This document shows, piece by piece, positions 8,013 to 17,254 of a stretch of DNA of 64,000 nucleotides; within the stretch, counting starts at the first letter, position 1; the number at the start of each line of letters is the position of its first letter. Where the stretch lies: NCBI GenBank assembly GCA_016708105.1, contig JADJGJ010000001.1, positions 868,001-932,000 of the forward strand, written 5' to 3'. The notes beneath the pieces were generated by a model. That model ran no database searches. It was not told where the DNA came from and saw nothing but the letters and a program-made list of their open reading frames with translations. The position numbers were made by a program, and so were the translations under genes. This DNA is from Crocinitomicaceae bacterium. GTDB lineage: Bacteria; Bacteroidota; Bacteroidia; Flavobacteriales_D; Crocinitomicaceae.

Positions 8013-8546
8013 ATGAGACACGGGAAAAAAGTCAACCATTTGGGACGTCAGTCTTCTCACCGCAAGGCGATGTTATCAAATATGGCATGCTCGCTAATTG
8101 AGCATAAGCGCATAAACACTACGGTTGCAAAAGCGAAGGCATTGAAAGGTTATGTTGAACCTTTGATCACAAAATCAAAAACAGATTCAACTCATTCACG
8201 CCGGATTGTATTCAGCTACTTAGGCAATAAAGAAGCGGTTAGTGAATTGTTCAGAGAAGTTGCACCTAAAGTTGCACAACGTCCTGGAGGATACACCAGA
8301 ATTATTCGCACAGGATACAGAATTGGTGATAATGCTGAAATGTGTCTGATTGAACTTGTTGATTTCAATGTAGTATATGGATCAGAAGCTGCGCCTAAAA
8401 AAGTAACACGTCGCTCACGCCGCGGAGGCAAAACGGCTGATACAGCAGAGGCAAGTGCTGAAGAAACTTCAACTGATGAAACAAAAGCTGAAGAAGCTCC
8501 TAAAGCAAAAAAAGCAGCTCCAAAGAAAAAGAAATCTGAAGAGTAG
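8013..8546 (+). CDS. rplQ: 50S ribosomal protein L17 with acidic/basic tail
   Basis: 177 residues. The L17 core is in the first about 125 residues (MRHGKKVNHLGRQSSHRKAM, then KAKALKGYVEPLIT and RPGGYTRIIRTGYRIGDNAEMCLIELV). The last about 50 residues are a low-complexity extension rich in Ala, Glu, Thr and Lys ending PKKKKSEE; such tails are common on Bacteroidota L17. It is the last gene of the super-operon and is followed by a strong terminator. Confidence 0.99.
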   Translation: MRHGKKVNHLGRQSSHRKAMLSNMACSLIEHKRINTTVAKAKALKGYVEPLITKSKTDSTHSRRIVFSYLGNKEAVSELFREVAPKVAQRPGGYTRIIRTGYRIGDNAEMCLIELVDFNVVYGSEAAPKKVTRRSRRGGKTADTAEASAEETSTDETKAEEAPKAKKAAPKKKKSEE

Positions 8547-8566
8547 GAATTACTCATTCATCGTAC

Positions 8567-8600
8567 AAAGGGATGTCACTTGGTGATGTCCCTTTTTTTT
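8567..8600 (+). terminator. Intrinsic terminator of the ribosomal operon
   Basis: AAAGGGATGTCAC and GTGATGTCCCTTT form a 13-pair stem (two G-T pairs) with a TTG loop, followed by a run of T residues. It begins 20 bases after the rplQ stop. Confidence 0.9.
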
Positions 8601-8650
8601 ATTATCATAACTTATAATCTTGTTAAAAAAAGCGTACCATTTATGAACAA

Positions 8651-8684
8651 TTGAATTAATGGCAGTAAGAAACCATTAACTTTG
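8651..8684 (+). promoter_or_regulatory. Bacteroidota-type promoter for carA-eno
   Basis: TAACTTTG at 8677-8684 matches the -7 consensus TAnnTTTG. TTG at 8651-8653 lies 23 bases upstream and can serve as the -33 element. It sits after the ribosomal terminator and 26 bases before the carA ATG. Confidence 0.6.
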
Positions 8685-8710
8685 TTTTCCGGTTCAAAAT
8701 CTTGGTTCAC

Positions 8711-9844
8711 ATGGATAATAATCCGGCGGTACTGTTACTTGCAGACGGAACAGTTTTCAGAGGCAAAGCAATTGGTAAAATCGGTGTTACTACCGGTGAA
8801 ATTGCATTCAATACCGGAATGACCGGTTATCAGGAAGTTTTCACAGATCCATCTTATTACAAGCAAATATTGGTGATGACAACAGCACACATTGGAAATT
8901 ACGGTGTGCATCCGGATGAAATAGAATCAGACAGCATGAAAATTGCCGGTTTGGTTACAAAAAAATTCTCTGCTTCGTTTTCTCGTGCATCTGCAAATAT
9001 GTCTTTACAAGATTATATGGAACGTGATGAAGTTGTTGGTATTTCAGATATTGATACACGTGCGCTTGTCAGACATATTCGTCACAAGGGAGCAATGAAT
9101 GCCATCATTTCTTCAGTGGAGCAAGATGTGGATAAATTGATGGCCGAGTTAAAAAAAGTACCATCTATGGATGGGCTTGAACTTTCATCTTTTGTATCTG
9201 TAAAAAAACCATATAAAAGTGGTGATGAACAAGCAAAGTTCAGAGTGGCTCTGCTTGATTTTGGTGTGAAGAGAAATATTGTGCGCTGTCTGACAGAAAG
9301 AAATTGTTACGTGAAAGTATTTCCAATGAATACCAAACTACAGGAAATAGTAGAGTTCAACCCACACGGAATCATGTTGTCTAACGGTCCCGGAGATCCA
9401 TCTGCCATGCCTGAAGTTATTATGAATATTGCAGACATGGTGAATTCAAACATTCCAATTTTTGGAATTTGTTTGGGTCATCAATTACTCGCCTTGAGTC
9501 AGGGATTAAAAACGGCCAAGATGCACAATGGACATCGTGGAATAAATCATCCGATAAAAAATTTGCAAACAGGTAAAGGAGAAATCACTTCACAGAATCA
9601 CGGATTCATGGTTACCCGAGAATCAATTGCTCAAAATTCAGACATTGAATTAACACATGTTCATTTGAACGACGACACCGTTGCGGGAATCAGATTAAAA
9701 AGTAAAAAGGTATTTTCAGTTCAGTATCACCCTGAAGCCAGTGCCGGGCCACATGATTCACGTTATCTGTTTGATCAATTTATCACCAATATGTCTGCTT
9801 TTCAAAAAGCTGAAGGAGCCGAAAAATTAATTGTAAAAAAATAA
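8711..9844 (+). CDS. carA: Carbamoyl-phosphate synthase small subunit
   Basis: 377 residues from ATG at 8711 (MDNNPAVLLLADGTVFRGKA); a TTG nine bases upstream is also in frame. The N-terminal CPSase small-chain domain has NTGMTGYQEVFTDPSY. The C-terminal class-I glutamine amidotransferase domain has the nucleophile in FGICLGHQLLALSQG and the His/Glu pair in SVQYHPEASAGP. It hydrolyses glutamine and channels ammonia to CarB for arginine and pyrimidine synthesis. carB is not in the window. eno follows after four bases. Confidence 0.98.
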   Translation: MDNNPAVLLLADGTVFRGKAIGKIGVTTGEIAFNTGMTGYQEVFTDPSYYKQILVMTTAHIGNYGVHPDEIESDSMKIAGLVTKKFSASFSRASANMSLQDYMERDEVVGISDIDTRALVRHIRHKGAMNAIISSVEQDVDKLMAELKKVPSMDGLELSSFVSVKKPYKSGDEQAKFRVALLDFGVKRNIVRCLTERNCYVKVFPMNTKLQEIVEFNPHGIMLSNGPGDPSAMPEVIMNIADMVNSNIPIFGICLGHQLLALSQGLKTAKMHNGHRGINHPIKNLQTGKGEITSQNHGFMVTRESIAQNSDIELTHVHLNDDTVAGIRLKSKKVFSVQYHPEASAGPHDSRYLFDQFITNMSAFQKAEGAEKLIVKK

Positions 9845-9848
9845 TCAC

Positions 9849-11126
9849 ATGAGTATAATTGCAAGAATACAAGCGCGTCAGATTTTAGATTCAAGAGGAA
9901 ATCCGACGCTTGAAGTTGACGTGTTTACCAACAACGGATCATTTGGACGAGCTGCTGTACCATCAGGTGCATCTACCGGGATACATGAAGCTGTTGAGTT
10001 GCGTGACAACGACAAAAAAGTGTACATGGGTAAAGGCGTACTCAACGCGGTAAATAACGTGAACACTGTTTTGCAAGAAGCATTAGTTGGCCAGTCAGTA
10101 TTTGAGCAAGCAGCATTGGATAATTATATGCAAAGTTTAGATGGCACTGCAAACAAAGCTAAACTAGGCGCAAATGCTATTCTGGGTGTGTCGCTTGCAG
10201 TTGCGCGCGCTGGTGCTGCTGAATGTGGAATGCCTTTGTATCGCTATGTTGGTGGAGTTGGAGCAGTTACTCTGCCGGTACCTATGATGAATATTTTAAA
10301 TGGCGGTTCACATGCTGATAATAAAATTGATATACAAGAATTCATGGTAATGCCTTTTGGTGCCGAAACATTTAGTCATGGATTACAAATGGGTACTGAA
10401 ATTTTTCATACGTTAAAAGGAGTATTGAAGAAAAAAGGACACAGTACTAATGTTGGAGATGAAGGTGGATTTGCACCAAACCTTGGCTCAAATGAAGAAG
10501 CTATTGAGGTAGTGCTTGAAGCTATTGAAAAGGCGGGATACAAACCAGGAGAAGATGTTTATATTGCTCTAGACGCAGCTTCATCTGAGTTTTACAAAAA
10601 CGGAAAATATGTTTTTGAATCAACCGGTGAAAAAAGAAGTTCAGAAGAAATGGTTTCATTTTGGAAGGACTGGACTAAAAAATATCCAATCATATCAATT
10701 GAAGATGGTTTAGCTGAAGATGATTGGGATGGATGGAAAAAACTGACCAAAGCGCTTGGAGAAAAAGTACAATTAGTGGGTGATGATTTATTTGTGACCA
10801 ATTCACAAAGACTTGCTCAGGGAATTTCTACGCAAACTGCCAATGCAATTCTGGTAAAAGTTAATCAGATTGGATCATTGACAGAAACTATTGAAGCGGT
10901 AAATTTGGCAACACGGAATTCGTACACCTCAGTAATGAGTCATAGAAGTGGAGAAACAGAAGACAGCACCATTGCTGATTTGGCAGTGGCGTTAAATACC
11001 GGACAAATTAAAACCGGTTCTGCTTCACGCAGTGATCGGATTGCGAAATATAATCAACTACTCAGAATTGAAGAAGAGTTGGGAAGCATGGCGTATTATC
11101 CTGGAAAAAATTTCAAATTTATTTAG
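9849..11126 (+). CDS. eno: Enolase (phosphopyruvate hydratase)
   Basis: 425 residues, standard size. Clear enolase segments: ARQILDSRGNPTLEVDV, PSGASTGIHEAVELRD, LNGGSHADNKIDIQEFMVMP, VGDEGGFAPN, the metal ligands around SIEDGLAEDDWDGW and LVGDDLFVTN, and the loop SVMSHRSGETEDSTIADLAV. It converts 2-phosphoglycerate to phosphoenolpyruvate in glycolysis. Co-transcribed with carA by spacing; a terminator follows. Confidence 0.99.
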   Translation: MSIIARIQARQILDSRGNPTLEVDVFTNNGSFGRAAVPSGASTGIHEAVELRDNDKKVYMGKGVLNAVNNVNTVLQEALVGQSVFEQAALDNYMQSLDGTANKAKLGANAILGVSLAVARAGAAECGMPLYRYVGGVGAVTLPVPMMNILNGGSHADNKIDIQEFMVMPFGAETFSHGLQMGTEIFHTLKGVLKKKGHSTNVGDEGGFAPNLGSNEEAIEVVLEAIEKAGYKPGEDVYIALDAASSEFYKNGKYVFESTGEKRSSEEMVSFWKDWTKKYPIISIEDGLAEDDWDGWKKLTKALGEKVQLVGDDLFVTNSQRLAQGISTQTANAILVKVNQIGSLTETIEAVNLATRNSYTSVMSHRSGETEDSTIADLAVALNTGQIKTGSASRSDRIAKYNQLLRIEEELGSMAYYPGKNFKFI

Positions 11127-11131
11127 AGAAG

Positions 11132-11160
11132 AACGCACCTTGGGGTGCGTTTTTTGTTTT
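11132..11160 (+). terminator. Intrinsic terminator after eno
   Basis: AACGCACC and GGTGCGTT form an eight-pair stem with a TTGG loop and a T run. It starts six bases after the enolase stop and separates it from the convergent menF gene. Confidence 0.88.
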
Positions 11161-11168
11161 ACAATAAT

Positions 11169-12149
11169 CTACAAAAACCTACTCAACGTCTCTGCTTTTT
11201 TTTCTGTTTCATTCCACTCACTCTCTGCGTTGGATTGTGCTGTAATGCCACCACCGACAAAAAGAAATGCGTGCTGCTGAGAAATTTTCATGCATCGTAA
11301 ATTGATAAAAAACGTGGATGATGTATTGCCCAAAATTCCAATGAAGCCTGTATAGAATTCACGGTCATGCAGCTCTGTGTTTTGAATTAATTCTAATGCT
11401 GTCAACTTTGGTAGTCCACACGTGGCGGGGGTTGGATGAAGATCACGCAAAAGTGATGTAATTTGATTTTGTGTATTAATTTTTCCGGTAAGTATGGTTT
11501 TGAGATGTTCAACCGGTCCGGCTTGAATTGTTTGCCTGGTTGAAATTTCTATTTGTTCAATCTGATTTTTGATTAGTACGTCTTTGATAAAATCTGTCAC
11601 CACTTGTTGTTCTTCAAATTCTTTTTCTGTCCAGATTTGGTTGCTATGAATTGATTTGGTGCCTGCAAGTGAAACTGTTTCAATTTCACGATCATTTATG
11701 TTGAGCAAAAGTTCAGGACTGGCGCCTAACCAAGTACCATGTTGGGCTGATGAAAAAATATAATTCCAGGTATTGGGATAGGTGTCATTCAATGCCGAAA
11801 AAATTTCAGTTACCTTTTTTGTGAGAGGCATTTTTTTTATTCTGGAAAGTACCGCTTTCCTGATTTTGTTTTGCTGAATTGCTTGCATGATGTTTGCAAA
11901 CTGTGTGACATATTCTGAACTAGACGTGATATGGTAATGATTTGCTGATTGATCATCATGCACAATAAAATCTTGTTCACTGATTTTTTCTATATTTTCC
12001 AATGTCAACTGTTGATCACTAGAAAAGGAATGAATGATAATGGTGGGGTTACCACTAAATTGGTAATCTGATCTGAATTGAATATCACCTTGGAGAAAAA
12101 CTGCTTTTTTTTCACCCGGCAGCCGATATGCAAAAAAGGCTTTTTTCAT
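11169..12149 (-). CDS. menF: Isochorismate synthase
   Basis: 326 residues from the ATG at 12149 (MKKAFFAYRLPGEKKAVFLQ), which overlaps the menI stop as ATGA; a longer frame reaches 12194 but would overlap menI by 49 bases. The chorismate-binding domain is plain: SRIKKMPL, WLGASPELLL, TVSLAGTKS, and the C-terminal PTPATCGLPKLTALELI with ELHDREFYTGFIG. It converts chorismate to isochorismate, the first step of menaquinone synthesis. The N-terminal part is shorter than in E. coli MenF. Salicylate-type isochorismate synthases share the fold, but the pairing with menI favours menaquinone. Confidence 0.9.
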   Translation of the reverse strand: MKKAFFAYRLPGEKKAVFLQGDIQFRSDYQFSGNPTIIIHSFSSDQQLTLENIEKISEQDFIVHDDQSANHYHITSSSEYVTQFANIMQAIQQNKIRKAVLSRIKKMPLTKKVTEIFSALNDTYPNTWNYIFSSAQHGTWLGASPELLLNINDREIETVSLAGTKSIHSNQIWTEKEFEEQQVVTDFIKDVLIKNQIEQIEISTRQTIQAGPVEHLKTILTGKINTQNQITSLLRDLHPTPATCGLPKLTALELIQNTELHDREFYTGFIGILGNTSSTFFINLRCMKISQQHAFLFVGGGITAQSNAESEWNETEKKAETLSRFL

Positions 12150-12595
12150 GATCTGTTTTTTGCAACAACTAACACCGTCAATCTTCCGGTACAAACTAAA
12201 TTTCCTTCTTCATCGGTGAGGGTACCTTGCCATATATGTGTACTTTTTCCGCAGTGTACAATTTGAAGATGTGCGGTGACAATGCCTGATTTTACACCAC
12301 GAACATGGTTGGCATTGATTTCAATTCCTACAATTCCATATTTATCTCTGTCAACAATAAAAGATGATCCTAATGATCCAATACTTTCAATCATTGCAGC
12401 ACTTGCCCCACCATGCAACAATCCGGCAGGTTGGTGTGTGCGATGATCAACCGGCATAGTACCAACAATATAATCTTCACCAATTTCTGTTACTTCAATA
12501 CCCAGCAATTCAATTAATGTATTTTTCCGTTGGGCATTAATTTCTTCAACTGTTAATTTAGTGTTGATCATGGCATTTGTTTTTGTGTCGAACAT
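12146..12595 (-). CDS. menI: Hotdog-fold thioesterase, probable DHNA-CoA thioesterase
   Basis: 149 residues. The central block MPVDHRTHQPAGLLHGGASA and AMIESIGSLGS, followed by VGIEINANHVRGVKSG, closely resembles E. coli YdiI/MenI, with the catalytic Glu in the AMIES helix. MenI releases 1,4-dihydroxy-2-naphthoate from its CoA ester in menaquinone synthesis. The four-base overlap with menF supports this role. A more general PaaI-type acyl-CoA thioesterase is the alternative. An internal ATG at 12571 is a possible later start. Confidence 0.85.
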   Translation of the reverse strand: MFDTKTNAMINTKLTVEEINAQRKNTLIELLGIEVTEIGEDYIVGTMPVDHRTHQPAGLLHGGASAAMIESIGSLGSSFIVDRDKYGIVGIEINANHVRGVKSGIVTAHLQIVHCGKSTHIWQGTLTDEEGNLVCTGRLTVLVVAKNRS

Positions 12596-12600
12596 AAAAA

Positions 12601-13677
12601 TTATTTAGGTGCAATGCGGTAGAGTAAAAGTGCTATTCCTGCAAAAATGATATTGGGCAACCACACAGCCAGACCGGGCGTGAAACCGACATTGATGGCA
12701 GCAACGGTGGTCATTTGCATAGAGAAAATGTACAATACGCAAATAGCTAAACCAATTGCTAGATTGAGACCTAAACCTCCGCGAGATTTTTTACTTGAAA
12801 CAGAAACTCCGATAATGGTGAGAATGATAATTGCAAACGGAGATGCCCATCGTTTATGTTTTTCAATGAGGTAAACGGGAATGCTGTCAGAACCTTTTTT
12901 CTCTTGCGCTTCTATAAATTCTGAAAGTTCTGCATTATTCATGGCTTCAATAACGTTTGCTCTGAAAGCAAGATCAGTAACTCTAAAACTCAAGGTTGTA
13001 TCACAAACCGGCCGTCTGATTACCTGATCATTAAAATCACCGAAAACGCGAATTTCATAATTAATCAAACGCCATTTATTGGAGGTGCTATCACCATTAG
13101 CTTGCGTTGCATTTAACGTGTATGCCAGTGAATCACCTCGCCAGTTTTCATATACCAAATTCTTGACTTCAAATTTTTCACCGTCATACTGACTGAAATA
13201 TACAATTTCATTGTCACTCAATTGAATGTGTTCATTTTGTTTGCTTGTTTTTTGACGGTAGTACATTTCTTCAAATAAAATTCTTTTTTTATTTGATTCA
13301 GGTAATACATAATTATACATGAGAATAGACCAAAGCATTAATAGAACTGAGGCAATAATGTACGGCCGCATGAATCTATTAAAACCAACACCTGCGCTTA
13401 GAATAGGTACAATTTCAGTGTTTCCGGCCATTTTAGAAGTGAACCAGATGACAGAAATAAAATTGAGCATATAGCTAAACTGTACTCCGTAAAAGATGAA
13501 AAAATTCGCATAATACACACCAATAATTTCATCCCAGGGTGCATCATTTGCAATGAACTCATTCAGTTTTTCAGAGATATCAAAAACAATACTGATAGAC
13601 ATCAAAAGGCAAAGCATGAAAACAAAAGTTCCCAGAAATTTTTTGATGATATACCGGTCTAGTTTTGACAGGATCAT
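12601..13677 (-). CDS. LptF/LptG-family lipopolysaccharide export permease
   Basis: 358 residues with the YjgP/YjgQ layout: membrane helices in about residues 10-110, a periplasmic domain of about 150 residues, then three C-terminal helices. The N-terminal KLDRYIIKKFLGTFVF and the conserved YVLPESNKKR region after TM3 are typical, as is the C-terminal HKRWASPFAIIILTIIGVSVSSKKSRGG. The family forms the inner-membrane part of the LptB2FG extractor that lifts LPS to the periplasmic bridge. It lies two bases after tgt and five before menI. Whether it is LptF or LptG cannot be settled here. Confidence 0.88.
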   Translation of the reverse strand: MILSKLDRYIIKKFLGTFVFMLCLLMSISIVFDISEKLNEFIANDAPWDEIIGVYYANFFIFYGVQFSYMLNFISVIWFTSKMAGNTEIVPILSAGVGFNRFMRPYIIASVLLMLWSILMYNYVLPESNKKRILFEEMYYRQKTSKQNEHIQLSDNEIVYFSQYDGEKFEVKNLVYENWRGDSLAYTLNATQANGDSTSNKWRLINYEIRVFGDFNDQVIRRPVCDTTLSFRVTDLAFRANVIEAMNNAELSEFIEAQEKKGSDSIPVYLIEKHKRWASPFAIIILTIIGVSVSSKKSRGGLGLNLAIGLAICVLYIFSMQMTTVAAINVGFTPGLAVWLPNIIFAGIALLLYRIAPK

Positions 13678-13679
13678 GT

Positions 13680-14810
13680 TCAGATTTTTTGACTGATTTT
13701 TGGAATCATATTATTCTTCCATTCAGTAAACGTACCGTTTTGAATTTGATTGCGTGCCTCACCAACTAGCCAGAGATAAAAAGCCAGATTATGGATAGAC
13801 GCAATTTGCATTCCCAATATTTCACCTGCATGAAACAGGTGTCTAACATAGGCTTTAGAGTAAACCTTATCAACGTATGATGTTCCAAATTCATCTAAGG
13901 GAGAGAAGTCGTCTTTCCATTTGGCATTTTTCATATTGAGAATTCCCTGTTGCGTAAACAACATACCATGTCGTGCGTTGCGGGTAGGCATCACACAGTC
14001 AAACATATCAATGCCAAGGGCAATACATTCTAAAATATTAGCCGGGGTTCCAACTCCCATGAGATATCTTGGTTTTTCAGCGGGCAGAATATCTGCAACC
14101 AGCGCTGTCATTTCATATAATTGTTCATCAGGTTCACCAACTGATAAGCCACCAATGGCATTGCCGGGCATATTACAATCAGCAATAAACTTTGCGCTTT
14201 CTGTACGCAAATCTTTATAAACACTACCCTGTACAATTGGAAAAAGAGCCTGATTGTGTTGATAAAAGGGATTGGTTTCAAGCATACGATTAACACAACG
14301 CGCTAACCAGCGATGCGTCATCTCCATTGATTTTTTTGCATAATTATATTCACAGGGAAACGGTGTACATTCATCAAAGGCCATGATGATATCAGCACCT
14401 ATAGCACGTTGAATATCTATGGCATATTCAGGAGTAAAAAAATGATAACTGCCGTCAATGTGTGATTGAAATTTTACCCCTTCTTCTTTAATTTTTCGTG
14501 TACCCGCAAGTGAATATACTTGGTAGCCACCACTGTCTGTCAGTATTGGTTTTTCCCAACCGTTGAATAGATGCAAGCCACCGGCTTTTTGAATTACATC
14601 AAGTCCGGGACGCAGATAGAGATGATAGGTGTTGCCCAAAATAATTTGCGCTTTGATATCATCCCGCAATTCATGCTGATGCACTGCTTTAACGGTTCCG
14701 GCAGTGCCCACAGGCATAAAGATGGGGGTTTGGATTTCACCATGGTCAGTGGTAATTGTACCGGCACGTGCCTTTGAACCCTTGTCACGGTGTGAAACTA
14801 TAAAATTCAT
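13680..14810 (-). CDS. tgt: Queuine tRNA-ribosyltransferase (tRNA-guanine transglycosylase)
   Basis: 376 residues, full length. TGT motifs: ARAGTITTDHGEIQTPIFMP, the Asp in ILTDSGGYQVYSL, AFDECTPFP, GNAIGGLSVGEP, YLMGVGTP and FDCVMPTRNARHG. It swaps guanine 34 of GUN-anticodon tRNAs for preQ1. The zinc site looks altered: where other TGTs have CxCxxC this protein has GTSYVD near residue 310, while the later SIHNLAFYL histidine is present. It leads the minus-strand operon tgt-lptG-menI-menF. Confidence 0.96.
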   Translation of the reverse strand: MNFIVSHRDKGSKARAGTITTDHGEIQTPIFMPVGTAGTVKAVHQHELRDDIKAQIILGNTYHLYLRPGLDVIQKAGGLHLFNGWEKPILTDSGGYQVYSLAGTRKIKEEGVKFQSHIDGSYHFFTPEYAIDIQRAIGADIIMAFDECTPFPCEYNYAKKSMEMTHRWLARCVNRMLETNPFYQHNQALFPIVQGSVYKDLRTESAKFIADCNMPGNAIGGLSVGEPDEQLYEMTALVADILPAEKPRYLMGVGTPANILECIALGIDMFDCVMPTRNARHGMLFTQQGILNMKNAKWKDDFSPLDEFGTSYVDKVYSKAYVRHLFHAGEILGMQIASIHNLAFYLWLVGEARNQIQNGTFTEWKNNMIPKISQKI

Positions 14811-14833
14811 TTTGTTGAAAAGTACTCAGATAA

Positions 14834-14841
14834 CAAATATA
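14834..14841 (-). promoter_or_regulatory. Candidate -7 element for tgt
   Basis: On the minus strand TATATTTG matches TAnnTTTG and lies 23 bases before the tgt ATG. No convincing -33 element was seen. Confidence 0.4.
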
Positions 14842-14880
14842 CGGCATATTAAATATGTGAACATTTGTATATTGACATTT

Positions 14881-16011
14881 ATGCCAGTAGCACCTGACAT
14901 ACGGTTTGATTTTACAGGAATACTCTTTCTCGTGTTCTCTTTTGCCGTATTGATTCAATTATGGTATGTGATCAGATTTCCATTGCGCCTTGCAATTTAT
15001 CGTAAAAAAGAGGGTACGGCATATACACCACCTGTGAGTATTATTGTTTGCGCGCGGAATGAAGAGGATAATTTATTTAAAAATCTGCCGGCTATTCTTG
15101 AACAAGATTATCCGGATTTTGAAGTGATTGTTGTCAATGACATGAGCATTGATGATTCCAAGCACATCCTTCAAGCGTATCAAAAGCAATACAAACATTT
15201 GCGCCTCATTGAACTGGAGAAAAATCGTCATCGAAAATTTGGAAAAAAAGTACCTCTCACGGTTGGTATCAAAGGCTCAACCAAAGAAGTGCTCATGATG
15301 ATTGATGCAGATTGTTACCCTGCAAGTAAACACTGGCTTCGTAGGATGGTATCTAATTATTTGGCAGGTAAAGAAATTGTGATTGGATATGGACCTTACG
15401 AAAAACAAAAGGGCTTTTTGAACAAATTGATTCGCTTTGACACCATTCAAATTGCATTTACCTATTTGAGTTTTGCTTTGGTGGGCAGACCATACATGGC
15501 AGTTGGTCGCAACATGAGTTATACACGCAAACGTTTTTTTGAAGTTGATGGATTTAAAAGTCATTATCATATTCAGTCAGGTGATGATGATTTGTTTATG
15601 AAAGATGCTGCAACAAAAAGAAATGTAGCGATAGAAATTGATCCGCGGAGTTTTGTTTTTTCCCATCCAAAAGAGAATTGGTCAGACTGGGTGCACCAAA
15701 AGCAACGACATTTTACCACCGCTCCACGTTACCGACTTATTAACAAATTGCTTTTAGGAATATTCCCTGCCAGCATGATTTTGATGCTTGTTTCTTTCTT
15801 TATTTTACTCCCGAATTGCGAATGGTGGTGGTTGCCGCTATCCATAATTGTTTTCAGGTACATCGTGTATTGGTTGATATTACGTGTTGTATTTAGAAAA
15901 TTAGAAGGTGCTGATTTGGTTAAATGGTACCCCATTATGGAGATGATACACCTCGTTGTGATTCCATTTATTTTTTATTCGACAGACCGACGAGAACCTG
16001 AAAAATGGTAA
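14881..16011 (+). CDS. Membrane glycosyltransferase, family 2
   Basis: 376 residues from ATG at 14881; the frame is open further upstream but runs over tgt and its promoter. One N-terminal membrane segment (about residues 12-30) is followed by a GT-A domain: VSIIVCARNEEDNL, the DxD-like IDADCYP, the acceptor-site SGDDDLF and QKQRHFTTAPRY, which occupies the place of the QxxRW motif of processive GT2 enzymes. Two or three further helices end the protein. It likely builds a cell-surface glycan from a nucleotide sugar; donor and product are unknown. Its stop overlaps the sigma gene by seven bases. Confidence 0.85.
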   Translation: MPVAPDIRFDFTGILFLVFSFAVLIQLWYVIRFPLRLAIYRKKEGTAYTPPVSIIVCARNEEDNLFKNLPAILEQDYPDFEVIVVNDMSIDDSKHILQAYQKQYKHLRLIELEKNRHRKFGKKVPLTVGIKGSTKEVLMMIDADCYPASKHWLRRMVSNYLAGKEIVIGYGPYEKQKGFLNKLIRFDTIQIAFTYLSFALVGRPYMAVGRNMSYTRKRFFEVDGFKSHYHIQSGDDDLFMKDAATKRNVAIEIDPRSFVFSHPKENWSDWVHQKQRHFTTAPRYRLINKLLLGIFPASMILMLVSFFILLPNCEWWWLPLSIIVFRYIVYWLILRVVFRKLEGADLVKWYPIMEMIHLVVIPFIFYSTDRREPEKW

Positions 16012-16610
16012 AAGGAGAAAACTTATCTGACAAAGGAAAACGTGATCTTGTATTGGTAGAACAAGCCTTGAATGGTGACCAGTCAGCTTACGGAGACCTG
16101 ATGGAAATGTACCGTGAATCCATCTATTTCATGATGCTCAAAATGGTGCGTACCGAAGATGATGCTGAAGATTTAACCATTGAAGCATTTGGAAAAGCCT
16201 TTAATCGTCTGCATCAATATTCACCCAGTTTTGCTTTTTCAACTTGGCTTTTTAAAATTGCTTCCAATAATGCCATTGATCATATTCGCAAAAAAAGAAT
16301 TCAGCTAACTTCCATTGACAGCGGTTATACCAATGATGATGGAGACAGCGTTTCAATTGATGTGAGAAGTGCTGAGAAAGATCCGGAAGAAGAACGAATT
16401 CATGACGAAAAAGTTAAACTCATGCGCGGTTTGGTGAAAAAACTGAAACCAAGATATCGTGATTTGATTGAGAAAAGATATTTCGAAGAATTGTCTTACG
16501 AAGAAATTGCTGAGCAAATGAATTTACCGCTTGGCACCGTGAAAGCACAATTGTTCAGAGCACGTACTTTTTTGGCTGAGATGATGGGCACCGCTAAGGA
16601 TACAATCTAA
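16005..16610 (+). CDS. RNA polymerase ECF-type sigma factor
   Basis: 201 residues. Sigma-70 region 2 is at about residues 22-95 (YGDLMEMYRESIYFMMLKMV, EDAEDLTIEAFGKAF, FSTWLFKIASNNAIDHIRKK) and region 4 at about 140-192 (LKPRYRDLIEKRYFEELSYE, then EIAEQMNLPLGTVKAQLFRA). No anti-sigma gene is adjacent. It starts inside the end of the glycosyltransferase gene and is followed eight bases later by rsmG, so the three are probably one operon. Target promoters are not evident. Confidence 0.93.
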   Translation: MVKGENLSDKGKRDLVLVEQALNGDQSAYGDLMEMYRESIYFMMLKMVRTEDDAEDLTIEAFGKAFNRLHQYSPSFAFSTWLFKIASNNAIDHIRKKRIQLTSIDSGYTNDDGDSVSIDVRSAEKDPEEERIHDEKVKLMRGLVKKLKPRYRDLIEKRYFEELSYEEIAEQMNLPLGTVKAQLFRARTFLAEMMGTAKDTI

Positions 16611-16618
16611 ATTCAACT

Positions 16619-17254
16619 GTGGCCAAGGCCGATTTAATATTCAACTATTTTACACAACTTTCTTCTCACCAGAAAGATCAGTTCAACGCATTGTATGATC
16701 TCTATTTTTTTTGGAATAATCAAATCAATGTTGTTAGTCGAAAAGATTTTGAATTCTTTTATGAAAGACATGTCTTACACTCATTAGGCATTGCAAAAAT
16801 AATTCAGTTTACGCCGGGAACAGATGTGATGGATGTTGGCACCGGTGGTGGGTTTCCGGGTGTGCCGCTGGCCATTCTTTTTCCTGAAGTAAAATTTACT
16901 TTGGTTGATTCTATCGGAAAAAAAATTAAAGTAGTGCAGGAGGTTTCAGCAGCGGCAGGAATTAATAATGTAACAGCCATGCATAAACGCGCTGAAGAAG
17001 TGAATCAAAAATTTGATTTTGTGGTGAGCCGGGCAGTTACACAAATGAAAGATTTTATTCCCTGGGTACAAAACAAATTCAAATCCAAACAACAAAATGG
17101 ATATCCCAACGGAATTTTCTATCTCAAAGGCGGTGACCTCACCGAAGAATTATCCGGCATAAAAAATTACATGGAACAAATTGAGCTGAGCGCGTTTTTC
17201 AAAGAGCCTTTTTTTGAGACGAAGAAGGTGGTGTACGTGGGGGTTAGGGAATAG
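16619..17254 (+). CDS. rsmG: 16S rRNA (guanine527-N7)-methyltransferase
   Basis: 211 residues. RsmG motifs: LYFFWNNQINVVSRKD, the SAM-binding VMDVGTGGGFPGVPLAI, FTLVDSIGKKIKVVQEV, and FDFVVSRAV. It methylates G527 of 16S rRNA near the decoding site. The start is GTG at 16619; there is no upstream ATG. The final codons run into a GGGGTTAGGG-type short repeat, so the last few residues (VGVRE) may not be ancestral. Confidence 0.94.
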   Translation: MAKADLIFNYFTQLSSHQKDQFNALYDLYFFWNNQINVVSRKDFEFFYERHVLHSLGIAKIIQFTPGTDVMDVGTGGGFPGVPLAILFPEVKFTLVDSIGKKIKVVQEVSAAAGINNVTAMHKRAEEVNQKFDFVVSRAVTQMKDFIPWVQNKFKSKQQNGYPNGIFYLKGGDLTEELSGIKNYMEQIELSAFFKEPFFETKKVVYVGVRE

